A stretch of DNA of 64,000 nucleotides, from assembly GCF_049898325.1 (NCBI RefSeq), contig NZ_JAFCXL010000001.1, positions 310,001 to 374,000 of the forward strand, in the 5' to 3' direction. The notes under the pieces are model-generated. The model was not told the DNA's origin. It searched no databases and worked only from the letters and a program-made list of their open reading frames with translations. The position numbers and the translations under genes are program-made. Source of the stretch: JAFCUW01 sp049898325. GTDB taxonomy: Bacteria; Pseudomonadota; Gammaproteobacteria; Burkholderiales; Burkholderiaceae_D. Below are positions 1-8,836 of this stretch, piece after piece (the stretch's first letter is position 1; each line of letters begins with the position of its first letter).

Positions 1-546
1 GATGTGGACGATGCCGGGCAGCAGCGGGCCACCCTGCGCGTGCATGCCGGCCATGCCGCCCAGCGACACGCCGGCAATCGTGCTGCCGTGGTAGGCGTTG
101 TTGCGGCTGATGAAGATGTGGCGCTCGGGCTGCTCCATCAGTTCCCAGTAGCGCCGCACCATGCGCACGATGGTGTCGTTCGCTTCCGAACCGGAATTGG
201 TGAAGAACACGCGGTTGAAACCGGGCGGCGCCAGTTCCACTAGCTTGGCGGCAAGCATCACCGCCGGCACATTGGTGGTGTTAAAAAAGCTGTTGTAGAA
301 CGGCAGCGTCTGCATCTGCTGGTAGACGGCCTCGCTCATGCGCTGGCGCCCGTAGCCGATGTTGACGCACCACAGGCCCGACATGGCGTCGAGAATGCGA
401 TTGCCTTCGGAGTCCCACAGCCAGATGCCGTCGCCGCGCACCATCACGCGCGCGCCGCTGGCGGCCAGCGCCGCGTGGTCGGTGAACGGGTGCAGGTAGT
501 GGGCGGCGTCGAGCGCCTGGATGGTCCTGGTATCGATCTGTTCCAT
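1..546 (-). CDS. spuC: Class III aminotransferase, SpuC-like (3' end outside window)
   Basis: This is the N-terminal 182 codons of a PLP-dependent class III (omega) aminotransferase; the gene runs off the left edge, so the PLP lysine is not visible. It reads from MEQIDTR through LDAMSGLWCVNIGYG, NSGSEANDT and NNAYHGSTIAGVSLGG, which is the typical start of the putrescine/beta-alanine:pyruvate aminotransferase group. Two in-frame ATGs exist (552 and 546). I prefer 546 because an AAGGA sits five bases ahead of it, whereas it would overlap the start at 552. It begins 8 bases after the puuA stop. The order puuD-puuA-aminotransferase matches spuABC of Pseudomonas, so putrescine or a related amine is the likely substrate (inference). 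Confidence 0.85.
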   Translation of the reverse strand, partial: MEQIDTRTIQALDAAHYLHPFTDHAALAASGARVMVRGDGIWLWDSEGNRILDAMSGLWCVNIGYGRQRMSEAVYQQMQTLPFYNSFFNTTNVPAVMLAAKLVELAPPGFNRVFFTNSGSEANDTIVRMVRRYWELMEQPERHIFISRNNAYHGSTIAGVSLGGMAGMHAQGGPLLPGIVHI

Positions 547-554
547 GTTCATCC

Positions 555-1925
555 TTATACGTGCAACAACAGGTGTTCGCGTTCCCACGGACTGATCACC
601 TTCATGAATTCCTGGTGTTCGAGATCCTTGATGGCGCTGTAGACGTCGATGAAGCGCTCGCCCAGCACGCTGCGCAGCTTGTCTTCGCCCCGCAGCAGGG
701 CCAGCGCTTCGGGCAAGCCCTGCGGCAATTCAAACGGCATGTCGTAGGCGCTGCCCGCCATCATCGGGGTCGGCTCGAGCTGCTCCGTCATGCCCAGGTA
801 GCCGCAGGCAAGCGTGACCGCCAGTGCCAGGTACGGGTTGGCATCGGCGCCGATGATGCGGTTTTCCACGCGCCGGTCCTGGTGGCCCGACTCGGGCACC
901 CGAAAGCCCACCGTGCGGTTGTCGATGCCCCATTGCAAGTTGATGGGCGCGGCCGTGTGGCGCACGATGCGGCGGTAGGAATTGACGTAAGGAGCGACGA
1001 TGGCCATGGCCGACGGCATGTAGCGCTGCAGGCCGGCAATGTAGTGCTTGAAGATGGGGGCGGCGGAACCGTCCTCGGCACTGAAAATATTCAAGCCCGT
1101 CTTGATGTCGACCACGCTCTGGTGCACGTGCATGGCCGAGCCCGGCTCACCGGCCATGGGCTTGGCCATGAAGGTGGCGTACATATCGTGCTTCAGGGCC
1201 GCTTCGCGCAAGGTGCGCTTGAAGAAGAACACCTTGTCGGCCAGGCCCAGCGGATCGCCGTGGAGGAAATTGATTTCCATCTGGCCCGCACCGATCTCGT
1301 GGATCAGGGTGTCGACGTCCAGGTTCATCATTTCGCAGTAATCGTAGATGTCCTCGAACAGGGGATCGAATTCGTTGACGGCGTCGATGCTGTAGACCTG
1401 GCGGCTCGTTTCCGCGCGGCCCGAGCGGCCCACGGGCGCGCGCAGGGGCAGGTCGGGGTCGATATTTTTCGCCGTCAAATAAAACTCGAGTTCCGGCGCC
1501 ACCACCGGCTTCCAGCCCTTGTCCGCATACAGTTTCAAGACACGGCGCAGCACCGTGCGGGGGGCGAAGTCGACCAGCGCGCCATCGGCGAAATAACAGT
1601 CGTGGATGACCTGGGCGGTGGGATCGGCCGCCCACGGCACCATGGTGATGGTGGTGGGATCGGCCTTGAGGATCATGTCGCGGTCGGTGTTGGAAATGGC
1701 GCGGTCGTAGGGGGCGTCGTTGACGGGCACATTGCCCGTCACCGTCATGCCCAGCACCGCTTCGGGCATGCGCATGCCCCGTTCCTGGGTGAATTTCGCG
1801 CGCGGCATGATCTTGCCGCGCGCCACCCCCGTCAAGTCGGGGATCAGGCATTCAATTTCCGTGACCCGTTTTTCGTTGAGCCACAGGTCCATGTCGGTGT
1901 AACTAAAATTTTCACGAATTGCCAT
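555..1925 (-). CDS. puuA: Gamma-glutamylputrescine synthetase-type glutamine synthetase
   Basis: The protein has 456 residues and is a glutamine synthetase family member of the polyamine-catabolic type. It should ATP-dependently couple glutamate to putrescine or another amine. An N-terminal beta-grasp region contains ECLIPDLTGVARGKIMP (about 25-41). Metal/ATP-site elements include PELEFYL (about 144-150), GAGQMEINF (212-220), GSAMHVHQS (262-270) and NRTVGFRVPESG. The short C-terminus ending near SPWEREHLLLHV is usual for this subfamily, and there is no adenylylation-site region as in GlnA. E. coli PuuA is about 472 residues. It lies between puuD and spuC on the same strand and is probably in one operon with them. 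The exact amine substrate cannot be read from sequence. Confidence 0.9.
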   Translation of the reverse strand: MAIRENFSYTDMDLWLNEKRVTEIECLIPDLTGVARGKIMPRAKFTQERGMRMPEAVLGMTVTGNVPVNDAPYDRAISNTDRDMILKADPTTITMVPWAADPTAQVIHDCYFADGALVDFAPRTVLRRVLKLYADKGWKPVVAPELEFYLTAKNIDPDLPLRAPVGRSGRAETSRQVYSIDAVNEFDPLFEDIYDYCEMMNLDVDTLIHEIGAGQMEINFLHGDPLGLADKVFFFKRTLREAALKHDMYATFMAKPMAGEPGSAMHVHQSVVDIKTGLNIFSAEDGSAAPIFKHYIAGLQRYMPSAMAIVAPYVNSYRRIVRHTAAPINLQWGIDNRTVGFRVPESGHQDRRVENRIIGADANPYLALAVTLACGYLGMTEQLEPTPMMAGSAYDMPFELPQGLPEALALLRGEDKLRSVLGERFIDVYSAIKDLEHQEFMKVISPWEREHLLLHV

Positions 1926-2036
1926 CTTGTTCTCTCAATAAGTAAGGGGGACCGGCGGCAGCACGCGCACGCCGGGGGCTGAGATACCGAGAGCGCAGCT
2001 AAGGTTCGCGCAGGACGGCCCATCGTTGCTGGCTTT

Positions 2037-2798
2037 TCATACGGGCCGCCGGCGCGCGGCCTGGTAGGTGCGGCAGGCGGCGCCGAACGCGCCGAACAGT
2101 GTCATCGACACGGGATTGCTGCGAATCTGCCATTCCGGATGCCACTGCAAGGCCAGCGCGAATGCCGTCGCACCCGGCACCGAAAACGCTTCGACCAGGC
2201 CGTCGGGCGCGCGCGCCTCGACCGCCAGGCCTGCGGCCAACTGCTTGATGCCCTGGCCGTGCAGCGAATTGACGGCAATCTCTCCCGGCCCCAGGATGCG
2301 CGCCATCAGGCCCGCCGGGGTCAGCGTCACCGGGTGGGCGGGGCCGTACTGGTCTTCCAGTCCGAGGTCGGCGTTTTCACGGTGGTCCATGTGGCCTTCG
2401 ACGTCCTGGACGGCCTGGTACAGGCTGCCGCCGAGCGCCACGTTCATTTCCTGAAAGCCCCGGCAAATGGCGAAAATGGGAATGCCCCGCCGCAGCGCGG
2501 CGCGGATTAGCGGCAAGGTGGTGGCGTCGCGCAGGTGGTCTTGCGGCAAAGACTGGTCCAGCACCGCCTCGGCGTAATGGCTCGGATGCACATTCGAGGC
2601 GGCGCCCGTGAGCATGATGCCATCGCACAGACCAAGCACCGTTTCCAGGTCGGTGGCGTCGCCCAGCGCAGGCAGAATCAGGGGCGCGCAGTCGGCGCCG
2701 ATGACCACGGCGTCGACATATTTGCGCTGCACGACGTGGTTGGCATGGTTGCCCACATCGCAGGAACAGGCAGGGATTAAGACAATGGGGCGGCGCAT
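2037..2798 (-). CDS. puuD: Gamma-glutamyl-GABA hydrolase, class I amidotransferase fold
   Basis: The protein has 253 residues from the ATG at 2798. An AGAGGGA lies 8 bases upstream of that ATG, and the protein then begins MRRPIVLIPACSCD as in PuuD/SpuA. The frame is open to 2891, but that extension has no family similarity. The nucleophile cysteine is C112 in FAICRGFQEMNVALGG, and the catalytic histidine is in LQWHPEW near the C-terminus, so the active site looks complete. In the gamma-glutamylated putrescine pathway it releases GABA from gamma-glutamyl-GABA. It is upstream gene one of the minus-strand run puuD-puuA-spuC; 111 bases separate it from puuA. E. coli PuuD is 254 residues. Confidence 0.9.
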   Translation of the reverse strand: MRRPIVLIPACSCDVGNHANHVVQRKYVDAVVIGADCAPLILPALGDATDLETVLGLCDGIMLTGAASNVHPSHYAEAVLDQSLPQDHLRDATTLPLIRAALRRGIPIFAICRGFQEMNVALGGSLYQAVQDVEGHMDHRENADLGLEDQYGPAHPVTLTPAGLMARILGPGEIAVNSLHGQGIKQLAAGLAVEARAPDGLVEAFSVPGATAFALALQWHPEWQIRSNPVSMTLFGAFGAACRTYQAARRRPV

Positions 2799-2954
2799 AA
2801 GGACAGTCCCTCTTGGTATTGACGCACGGCTCCATGATAAGCCAGAAGGATAGCGCGCATCATTGGCTGATCGGTTTCTTGCCAAAAGCATACGCGCAAA
2901 GTCACGTTGATGCCAACACGTAACACCAGCGGCCGTGCCGACCGCGCCCGGCGA

Positions 2955-2967
2955 ATTGGTCTACCAT
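2955..2967. promoter_or_regulatory. Candidate GntR-type operator ahead of gabD
   Basis: The sequence ATTGGTCTACCAT contains the inverted repeat TGGT-N2-ACCA, resembling operators of FadR/FCD-type GntR regulators. It lies 41 bases upstream of the gabD start, in the divergent region between gabD and puuD. No GntR gene is in the window, so this is a motif-level suggestion only. Confidence 0.3.
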
Positions 2968-3007
2968 GGCGGTATCCGTTTATTTACAGTCAACCCAAGA
3001 GGACCGC

Positions 3008-4462
3008 ATGCTCAAGCTGAACGACCCGACCTTGCTGCGCCAGCAGTGCTTTATCGATGGCGCATGGTGCGATGCCAATGATGCCGCCACTTTTACTGTC
3101 AGCAACCCTGCGACGGGCGAGGCGGTGGGCACGGCGCCGCACATGGGCGCGCTTGAAACGCGCCGGGCGATCGACGCCGCCCATGCCGCCTGGCCCGCCT
3201 GGCGCAAGAAAACCGCGCGCGAGCGCGCCCTGATTTTGCGCAAGTGGAACGACCTGATGCTGGAAAACGCCGACGACCTGGCCGCCATCATGACGGCCGA
3301 GCAGGGCAAGCCGCTGGCGGAAGCGAAGGGCGAAGTGGCGTACGCCGCCTCCTTCCTCGAATGGTTCGGCGAACAGGCCAAGCGCGTCGAAGGCGACACC
3401 CTGCAGTCGCCGTGGGCCGACCGCCGCACCGTGGTCACGCGCGAGCCGATCGGCGTGTGCGCCGCCATCACCCCGTGGAATTTCCCTGCCGCGATGATCA
3501 CCCGCAAGGTGGGCCCGGCCCTGGCGGCCGGTTGCCCCATCGTCGTCAAGCCGGCCGAACTGACGCCGTTTTCGGCCCTGGCCATGGCCGTGCTGGCCGA
3601 GCGTGCCGGCGTGCCGAAAGGCGTATTTTCCGTCATCACGGGCGACAGCAAGGCCATCGGTGGCGAAATGACGGCCAATCCCATCGTGCGCAAACTGAGC
3701 TTTACGGGCTCGACGGCGGTGGGCCGCCTGCTGATGGCGCAATCGGCGCCCACCATCAAAAAACTGTCGCTGGAACTGGGCGGCAACGCGCCCTTCATCG
3801 TGTTCGACGACGCCGATATCGACGCGGCCGTGGAAGGGGCGATCGCCTCCAAATACCGCAATGCGGGCCAGACCTGCGTGTGCGCCAACCGTTTATATGT
3901 GCAGGACGGCGTCTACGACGCCTTCGCCGAAAAACTGGTGGCGGCGGTCAGGCAACTCAAGGTGGGCAATGGCGTCGATGCGGGCGTCACCACCGGGCCC
4001 CTCATCGAAGAGAAGGCGGTGCGCAAGGTCGAGCAGCATATTGCCGACGCACTGGCCAAGGGCGCCACGCTGGCCGTGGGCGGGGCGCGCCATGCGCTGG
4101 GCCACAGTTTCTTTGAGCCCACCGTGCTCACGGGCGTCACGTCCGCCATGCTGGTGGCGACGGAAGAAACCTTCGGCCCGCTGGCGCCCCTGTTCCGCTT
4201 TAAGACGGAAGACGAAGTCATCGCCATGGCCAACGACACCGAATTCGGCCTGGCCGCGTATTTTTATTCGCGCGATATCGGCCGCGTGTGGCGCGTGGCC
4301 GAGGCGCTCGAGTCGGGCATGGTGGGTGTCAACACGGGCCTCATTTCCAACGAAATCGCCCCGTTCGGCGGCGTCAAGCAGTCGGGACTGGGACGCGAAG
4401 GCTCGAAGTACGGGATGGACGACTATCTCGTCATCAAGTACATCTGCATGGGTGGCATGTAG
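3008..4462 (+). CDS. gabD: NADP-type succinate-semialdehyde dehydrogenase
   Basis: The protein has 484 residues and is an aldehyde dehydrogenase of the GabD type that oxidises succinate semialdehyde to succinate. The Rossmann/NAD(P) region contains ITPWNFPAAMITRK (about 154-167) and FTGSTAVGR (232-240). The general base is E256 in LELGGN, and the catalytic cysteine is C290 in NAGQTCVCANR. The C-terminus FGGVKQSGLGREGSKYG is typical of GabD. I start at 3008 because AGAGGA precedes it at a good distance and the family N-terminus follows. It is divergent from puuD-puuA-spuC, and together these genes would take putrescine through GABA to succinate. Which aminotransferase makes its substrate from GABA is not settled here. 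Confidence 0.92.
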   Translation: MLKLNDPTLLRQQCFIDGAWCDANDAATFTVSNPATGEAVGTAPHMGALETRRAIDAAHAAWPAWRKKTARERALILRKWNDLMLENADDLAAIMTAEQGKPLAEAKGEVAYAASFLEWFGEQAKRVEGDTLQSPWADRRTVVTREPIGVCAAITPWNFPAAMITRKVGPALAAGCPIVVKPAELTPFSALAMAVLAERAGVPKGVFSVITGDSKAIGGEMTANPIVRKLSFTGSTAVGRLLMAQSAPTIKKLSLELGGNAPFIVFDDADIDAAVEGAIASKYRNAGQTCVCANRLYVQDGVYDAFAEKLVAAVRQLKVGNGVDAGVTTGPLIEEKAVRKVEQHIADALAKGATLAVGGARHALGHSFFEPTVLTGVTSAMLVATEETFGPLAPLFRFKTEDEVIAMANDTEFGLAAYFYSRDIGRVWRVAEALESGMVGVNTGLISNEIAPFGGVKQSGLGREGSKYGMDDYLVIKYICMGGM

Positions 4463-4471
4463 TCAATCGGG

Positions 4472-4491
4472 CCGGCAGCGCAGGCTGCCGG
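4472..4491. terminator. Hairpin between convergent gabD and the pyrophosphohydrolase
   Basis: An 8-bp perfect stem (CCGGCAGC / GCTGCCGG) with a GCAG loop lies in the 39-base gap between two converging genes. There is no T tract, so it is a weak or Rho-assisted terminator at best. Confidence 0.4.
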
Positions 4492-4501
4492 TCCGGCAGC
4501 T

Positions 4502-4855
4502 TCAGTCTTTGTACTCGTCGTACTTGCGGGCATCGCCGCGCACCAGCTCGGCCGGATACTTGGCCCGGTTGAGCACCATCTTCTCTTCCACTGCGCTCAA
4601 CAGGTCGACATCGAGCTTGTCGGCCAGCCGCACCAGGTAGACCAGCACATCGGCCATCTCGTGCCGCACCTGGGTCAGTTTGCGCTCGCCCAGCTCGGCC
4701 TGGTCGCCCTTGTGCAACCACTGGAAATGCTCGAGCAGTTCGGCCGCCTCCACCGACAGGGCCGCCGACAGATTTTTCGGCGTATGAAACTGGTCCCAGT
4801 CGCGCTCGTCGACGAACTGGCGCACCAGTTCGCGCAGGCGCAGCAGCTCGCCCAT
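4502..4855 (-). CDS. MazG-like nucleotide pyrophosphohydrolase
   Basis: The protein has 117 residues and is a small all-alpha NTP pyrophosphatase of the MazG/RS21-C6 (dCTPase) type. The metal-binding pattern is present: ExxE in SVEAAELLEHF (about 34-44) and ExxD in RHEMADVLVYLVRLAD (about 64-79). The family hydrolyses dNTPs or modified nucleotides to monophosphate plus pyrophosphate, giving pool sanitation in the cytoplasm. Its ATG overlaps the carbonic anhydrase stop by one base (TGATG), so the two are translationally coupled. Substrate preference is not readable from the sequence. Confidence 0.85.
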   Translation of the reverse strand: MGELLRLRELVRQFVDERDWDQFHTPKNLSAALSVEAAELLEHFQWLHKGDQAELGERKLTQVRHEMADVLVYLVRLADKLDVDLLSAVEEKMVLNRAKYPAELVRGDARKYDEYKD

Positions 4856-5535
4856 CAGACGCCGTCCGCGGTCGCGTAAATGGCCAGCCGCGCTTCCATG
4901 CGCGCGGCCAGTTCCTCGTGGTGACTGACACTCATGCCCAAGTCGCGCAGCAAGCCGTCATGCAAGCCGTAGCACCAGCCGTGCACGCTCAGACTCTGGC
5001 CCCGCTCCCAGGCGTCGCGCACGATGGTCGTCTGGGCGACGTTGGCCACTTGCTCGATCACATTCAATTCGCACAGGCGATCGGCGCGCTGCTGGGTCGG
5101 CAGGACCTCGCCCATGTAGCGGCCGTGTTTTTGCTGGACATCCTGGACGTGACGCAACCAGTTATCGGCCAGGCCAACGCGGCGGTTCGTCATGGCGGCG
5201 TGCACGCCGGAACAACCGTAGTGGCCGCAAATGATGATGTGTTTGACTTTCAAGACATCAATGGCAAATTGCAGCACGCTCAGGCAATTGAGATCGGAGT
5301 GGACGACGACGTTGGCGATATTGCGGTGGACGAACAATTCGCCCGGTGCCATACCCAGCAACTCATTGGCCGGCACGCGGCTGTCGGAGCAGCCGATCCA
5401 CAGGTACTCGGGGGACTGCTGGGAGGCCAGGCTTTTGAAGAAATCCTCGTCTTCGGCCACCATCGAGGCCGCCCAGGTGCGGTTGCGCTCGAATAATTCT
5501 TCCGTGGTCAAAAAACCGGTGTTGGATTGTGTCAT
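4855..5535 (-). CDS. can: Beta-class carbonic anhydrase
   Basis: The protein has 226 residues and is a beta-carbonic anhydrase that interconverts CO2 and bicarbonate. Zinc ligands are C49 (in IGCSDSRVP), H105 and C108 (in CGHYGCSGV), with the Asp-Arg dyad D51/R53. All are spaced as in E. coli Can (C42, D44, H98, C101). An AGGATC precedes the ATG. It heads a two-gene unit with the pyrophosphohydrolase and is separated from dnaJ by a strong terminator. A full active site makes it very likely functional and cytoplasmic. Confidence 0.95.
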   Translation of the reverse strand: MTQSNTGFLTTEELFERNRTWAASMVAEDEDFFKSLASQQSPEYLWIGCSDSRVPANELLGMAPGELFVHRNIANVVVHSDLNCLSVLQFAIDVLKVKHIIICGHYGCSGVHAAMTNRRVGLADNWLRHVQDVQQKHGRYMGEVLPTQQRADRLCELNVIEQVANVAQTTIVRDAWERGQSLSVHGWCYGLHDGLLRDLGMSVSHHEELAARMEARLAIYATADGV

Positions 5536-5560
5536 GGTGATCCTGTGAACGAAAAAAGCG

Positions 5561-5597
5561 AAAAAAAACCGCTGGGGGCGGGTGCCCGCGTCAGCGG
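5561..5597 (-). terminator. Rho-independent terminator after dnaJ
   Basis: Read on the minus strand, CCGCTG and CAGCGG enclose an inner GCGGG/CCCGC stem (5569-5597). Eight T residues follow (5561-5568). It ends the dnaJ transcript 14 bases past its stop and insulates the can gene. Confidence 0.9.
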
Positions 5598-5610
5598 TTG
5601 GGGATCGATT

Positions 5611-6744
5611 TTACTCGAAGAAGTCTTTTACCTTGTCCATCCAGCCTTTGCTATGGGGGCTGTGCTTGGCGCCGCCCTCGGTAGTGAGCTTTTCAAAGTC
5701 GCGCAGCAAGTCTTTCTGCTTGTCGGTGAGCTTGACGGGCGTCTCGACCTGGACGTGGCAAAACAAGTCGCCCGCGTAACCTGAACGCACGCCCTTGATG
5801 CCCTTGGCCTTCAAGCGGAACGTCTTGCCGGACTGGGTGCCCTCGGGCACCGTGAACGACAATTTGCCCGACAGGGTCGGCACTTCGATCTCGCCGCCCA
5901 GGGTGGCCTTGACGAAGGAAATCGGCATTTCGCAATGCAGGTCGTCGCCTTCGCGCTGGAACACGGCGTGCGGCTTGATGTGGATTTCCACGTACAGGTC
6001 GCCCGGCGGGCCGCCATTGGTGCCCGGCTCGCCATTGCCCGACGAGCGGATGCGCATGCCATTGTCGATACCGACGGGGATCTTCACTTCCAGCGTCTTG
6101 TTGCGCTTGATCCGTCCCTGGCCGCCGCAAGGCGCGCACGGGTCGGTGATGACCTTGCCGTTGCCATGACACTTCGGGCAGGTCTGCTGGATGCTGAAGA
6201 AGCCTTGCTGCATGCGCACCTGGCCGTGACCGGCACAGGTGGTGCAGGTGACGGGCGCGGTGCCCGGCTTGGCGCCGGTGCCGTGGCAGGTCTCGCACTT
6301 GTCCCAGCTTGGCACGCGGATGGTGGTGTCGAAGCCGTGCGCAGCCTGCTCGAGGGTGATTTCCAGGTTGTAGCGCAAGTCGGCGCCACGGTAGACCTGG
6401 GGACCGGCCCCGCGGCCACGGCCTGCGCCGCCACCGAAAATATCGCCGAAGATGTCGCCGAAGGCATCGCCGAAACCGCCCGCGCCGCCACCGAAGCCAC
6501 CGCCGCCGCCCATGTTCGGATCGACGCCCGCGTGACCATACCGGTCATACGCTTCGCGCTTTTCCGGGTTGGTCAGCATTTCGTAGGCTTCTTTGACTTC
6601 CTTGAACTTTTCCTCGGATTCCTTATTGTCCGGATTGCGGTCCGGATGGTATTTCATCGCGAGTTTGCGGTACGACTTCTTGATTTCTTCTTCCGAAGCA
6701 CCCTTTGCGACCCCGAGGATCTCGTAAAAATCACGCTTTGCCAT
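5611..6744 (-). CDS. dnaJ: Co-chaperone DnaJ (Hsp40)
   Basis: The protein has 377 residues and is a type I Hsp40 that stimulates the DnaK ATPase and delivers substrates. The J domain (1-70) has the HPD motif in MKYHPDRNPD. A Gly/Phe-rich stretch follows (about 75-115). Four zinc-finger repeats come next (CETCHGTG, CTTCAGHG, CPKCHGNG, CAPCGGQG), then the C-terminal substrate domains. GAGGTG sits 7 bases before the ATG. It is third in grpE-dnaK-dnaJ, but a hairpin with a T run lies between dnaK and dnaJ, so dnaJ would be expressed by read-through or from its own promoter. Confidence 0.97.
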   Translation of the reverse strand: MAKRDFYEILGVAKGASEEEIKKSYRKLAMKYHPDRNPDNKESEEKFKEVKEAYEMLTNPEKREAYDRYGHAGVDPNMGGGGGFGGGAGGFGDAFGDIFGDIFGGGAGRGRGAGPQVYRGADLRYNLEITLEQAAHGFDTTIRVPSWDKCETCHGTGAKPGTAPVTCTTCAGHGQVRMQQGFFSIQQTCPKCHGNGKVITDPCAPCGGQGRIKRNKTLEVKIPVGIDNGMRIRSSGNGEPGTNGGPPGDLYVEIHIKPHAVFQREGDDLHCEMPISFVKATLGGEIEVPTLSGKLSFTVPEGTQSGKTFRLKAKGIKGVRSGYAGDLFCHVQVETPVKLTDKQKDLLRDFEKLTTEGGAKHSPHSKGWMDKVKDFFE

Positions 6745-6787
6745 TTGTCGGCACCTCGCTGTCTATCTGTCTAGTATTTAAATAAGC

Positions 6788-6815
6788 AAAAAACCGAGCC
6801 GGGTGACCGGCTCGG
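6788..6815 (-). terminator. Terminator-like hairpin between dnaK and dnaJ
   Basis: A perfect 9-bp stem (CCGAGCCGG / CCGGCTCGG) with a four-base loop spans 6794-6815. On the minus strand six T residues follow (6788-6793). It lies 24 bases past the dnaK stop. It would attenuate dnaJ relative to dnaK, a common way to set unequal chaperone levels (inference). Confidence 0.85.
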
Positions 6816-6839
6816 CTTTTTAGCATGCTGACGGCCCGA

Positions 6840-8783
6840 TTACTTGGCGTCTTTGACTTCCTTGAAGTCGGCGTCGACGACGTCATCCTGCTTGGCGTTG
6901 CCCGCTTGCTGGCCGGCATCGCCGCCGGCACCAGCGTCGCCGCCGGCTGCCTGCTGTGCTTGCTGGTCGGCGTACATCTTCTCGCCCAGCTTCTGCGACG
7001 CGGCCGACAGGGCTGCCACTTTGGCGTCGATGTCTGCCTTGTCGCCCGACTTGAGCGAGGTTTCCAGATCGGCGATGGCGCTGTCGATCTTGTCTTTCTC
7101 GCCCGCTTCAAGCTTGTCGCCGTATTCGGTCAGCGACTTCTTGGTCGAGTGCACCAGCGCATCGGCCTGGTTGCGCGACTCGGCCAGTTCGCGCAGCTTG
7201 TGGTCTTCTTCGGCGTTGACTTCGGCGTCTTTCACCATTTTCTGGATTTCCGCTTCCGTCAGGCCCGAGTTGGCCTTGATGGTGATCTTGTTTTCCTTGC
7301 CGGTGGCCTTGTCCTTGGCGCCCACGTGCAAGATGCCGTTGGCGTCGATGTCGAAGGTCACTTCGATCTGTGGCGTGCCACGCGATGCTGGCGGGATGCC
7401 TTCGAGGTTGAATTCGCCCAGGCCCTTGTTGCCGGCCGCGATTTCGCGCTCGCCCTGGAACACCTTGATCGTCACGGCAGGCTGATTGTCATCGGCCGTC
7501 GAGAACACTTGCGAGAACTTGGTAGGAATCGTGGTGTTTTTGTGGATCATCTTGGTCATCACGCCGCCCAGGGTTTCGATACCCAGCGACAATGGCGTCA
7601 CGTCCAGCAGCAGCAAATCCTTGCGCTCGCCCGACAGCACGGACCCTTGGATGGCGGCGCCCACGGCGACGGCTTCATCGGGGTTGACGTCCTTGCGGGG
7701 ATCTTTGCCGAAGAACTCTTTGACCTTTTCCTGCACCTTTGGCATACGGGTCATGCCGCCGACGAGGATGATGTCGTCGATGTCGGAGACCTTCACGCCG
7801 GCATCCTTGATGGCGATGCGGCATGGCTCCATGGTGGCGTTGATCAGCTCTTCAACGAGCGACTCGAGCTTGGCGCGGGTCATTTTCAGGTTCAGGTGGA
7901 CCGGCGCGCCGTTCGCCATGGCGATGTAGGGCTCGTTGATCTCCGTCTGCTGGGCCGACGACAATTCGATTTTTGCGCGCTCGGCCGAAGCCTTGATGCG
8001 CTGCAGGGCGATCGGATCTTTCTTCAGATCGAGGCCGTTGATTTTTTTGAATTCTTCGATGATGTAATCGATGATGCGCTGGTCGAAGTCTTCGCCACCG
8101 AGGAAGGTGTCGCCGTTGGTCGAGAGCACTTCGAACTGCTTTTCGCCATCGACGTCGGCGATTTCGATGATCGAGACGTCGAACGTGCCGCCGCCCAGGT
8201 CATACACTGCGATCTTGCGGTCGCCCTTGTCGGTCTTGTCCAGGCCAAAGGCCAGCGCGGCCGCGGTCGGCTCATTGATGATGCGCTTGACGTCCAGACC
8301 GGCAATGCGGCCGGCATCCTTGGTCGCTTGACGCTGCGAATCGTTGAAGTACGCAGGCACCGTGATGACCGCTTCGGTGACTTCTTCGCCCAGGTAGTCT
8401 TCGGCGGTTTTCTTCATCTTGCGCAGCACTTCGGCGGAAATCTGCGGTGGCGCCAGTTTCTTGTCGCGCACGCCGATCCAGGCGTCGCCGTTGTCGGCTT
8501 TCATGATTTGATACGGCATGAGACCGATGTCCTTCTGGACTTCTTTCTCGTCGAATTTACGGCCGATCAGGCGCTTGACAGCGAACAAGGTGTTCTTCGG
8601 GTTGGTGACGGCCTGACGCTTGGCGGGGGCGCCAACGAGGATCTCGCCATCTTCCTGGTACGCAATGATCGACGGCGTGGTGCGCGCGCCTTCTGCGTTC
8701 TCGATGACCTTAGGCTGGCCATTTTCCATGATCGCGACGCAGGAGTTGGTGGTTCCCAGGTCGATTCCGATAATTCTGCCCAT
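6840..8783 (-). CDS. dnaK: Chaperone DnaK (Hsp70)
   Basis: The protein has 647 residues and is the full-length Hsp70 chaperone. The N-terminal ATPase domain starts MGRIIGIDLGTTNSCVA and contains AVITVPAYFNDSQRQATKDAGRI pieces, IINEPTAAALAFG and VYDLGGGTFDVSI. The substrate-binding domain includes TPLSLGIETLGGVMT. The helical lid ends in a Gly/Ala-rich tail and DDVVDADFKEVKD. AAGGA precedes the ATG. It follows grpE on the minus strand with 105 bases between, where a second sigma-32-like promoter is seen. A 658-codon frame antisense to it is a codon-bias shadow and is not a gene. Confidence 0.98.
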   Translation of the reverse strand: MGRIIGIDLGTTNSCVAIMENGQPKVIENAEGARTTPSIIAYQEDGEILVGAPAKRQAVTNPKNTLFAVKRLIGRKFDEKEVQKDIGLMPYQIMKADNGDAWIGVRDKKLAPPQISAEVLRKMKKTAEDYLGEEVTEAVITVPAYFNDSQRQATKDAGRIAGLDVKRIINEPTAAALAFGLDKTDKGDRKIAVYDLGGGTFDVSIIEIADVDGEKQFEVLSTNGDTFLGGEDFDQRIIDYIIEEFKKINGLDLKKDPIALQRIKASAERAKIELSSAQQTEINEPYIAMANGAPVHLNLKMTRAKLESLVEELINATMEPCRIAIKDAGVKVSDIDDIILVGGMTRMPKVQEKVKEFFGKDPRKDVNPDEAVAVGAAIQGSVLSGERKDLLLLDVTPLSLGIETLGGVMTKMIHKNTTIPTKFSQVFSTADDNQPAVTIKVFQGEREIAAGNKGLGEFNLEGIPPASRGTPQIEVTFDIDANGILHVGAKDKATGKENKITIKANSGLTEAEIQKMVKDAEVNAEEDHKLRELAESRNQADALVHSTKKSLTEYGDKLEAGEKDKIDSAIADLETSLKSGDKADIDAKVAALSAASQKLGEKMYADQQAQQAAGGDAGAGGDAGQQAGNAKQDDVVDADFKEVKDAK

Positions 8784-8836
8784 GATTTTTTCCTTTTATA
8801 AGTGCCGTATGGCGCTAAGTTATTTTGATGTACTAA

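Noticed and set aside
561..1982. 473-codon open frame on the plus strand opposite puuA
   Set aside because: Antisense shadow of a conserved glutamine synthetase gene, with no recognisable domain.
6825..8801. 658-codon open frame on the plus strand opposite dnaK
   Set aside because: Antisense open frames over dnaK are a known effect of codon bias in GC-rich genes. dnaK itself is complete and conserved, and no ribosome site or family similarity supports the antisense frame.
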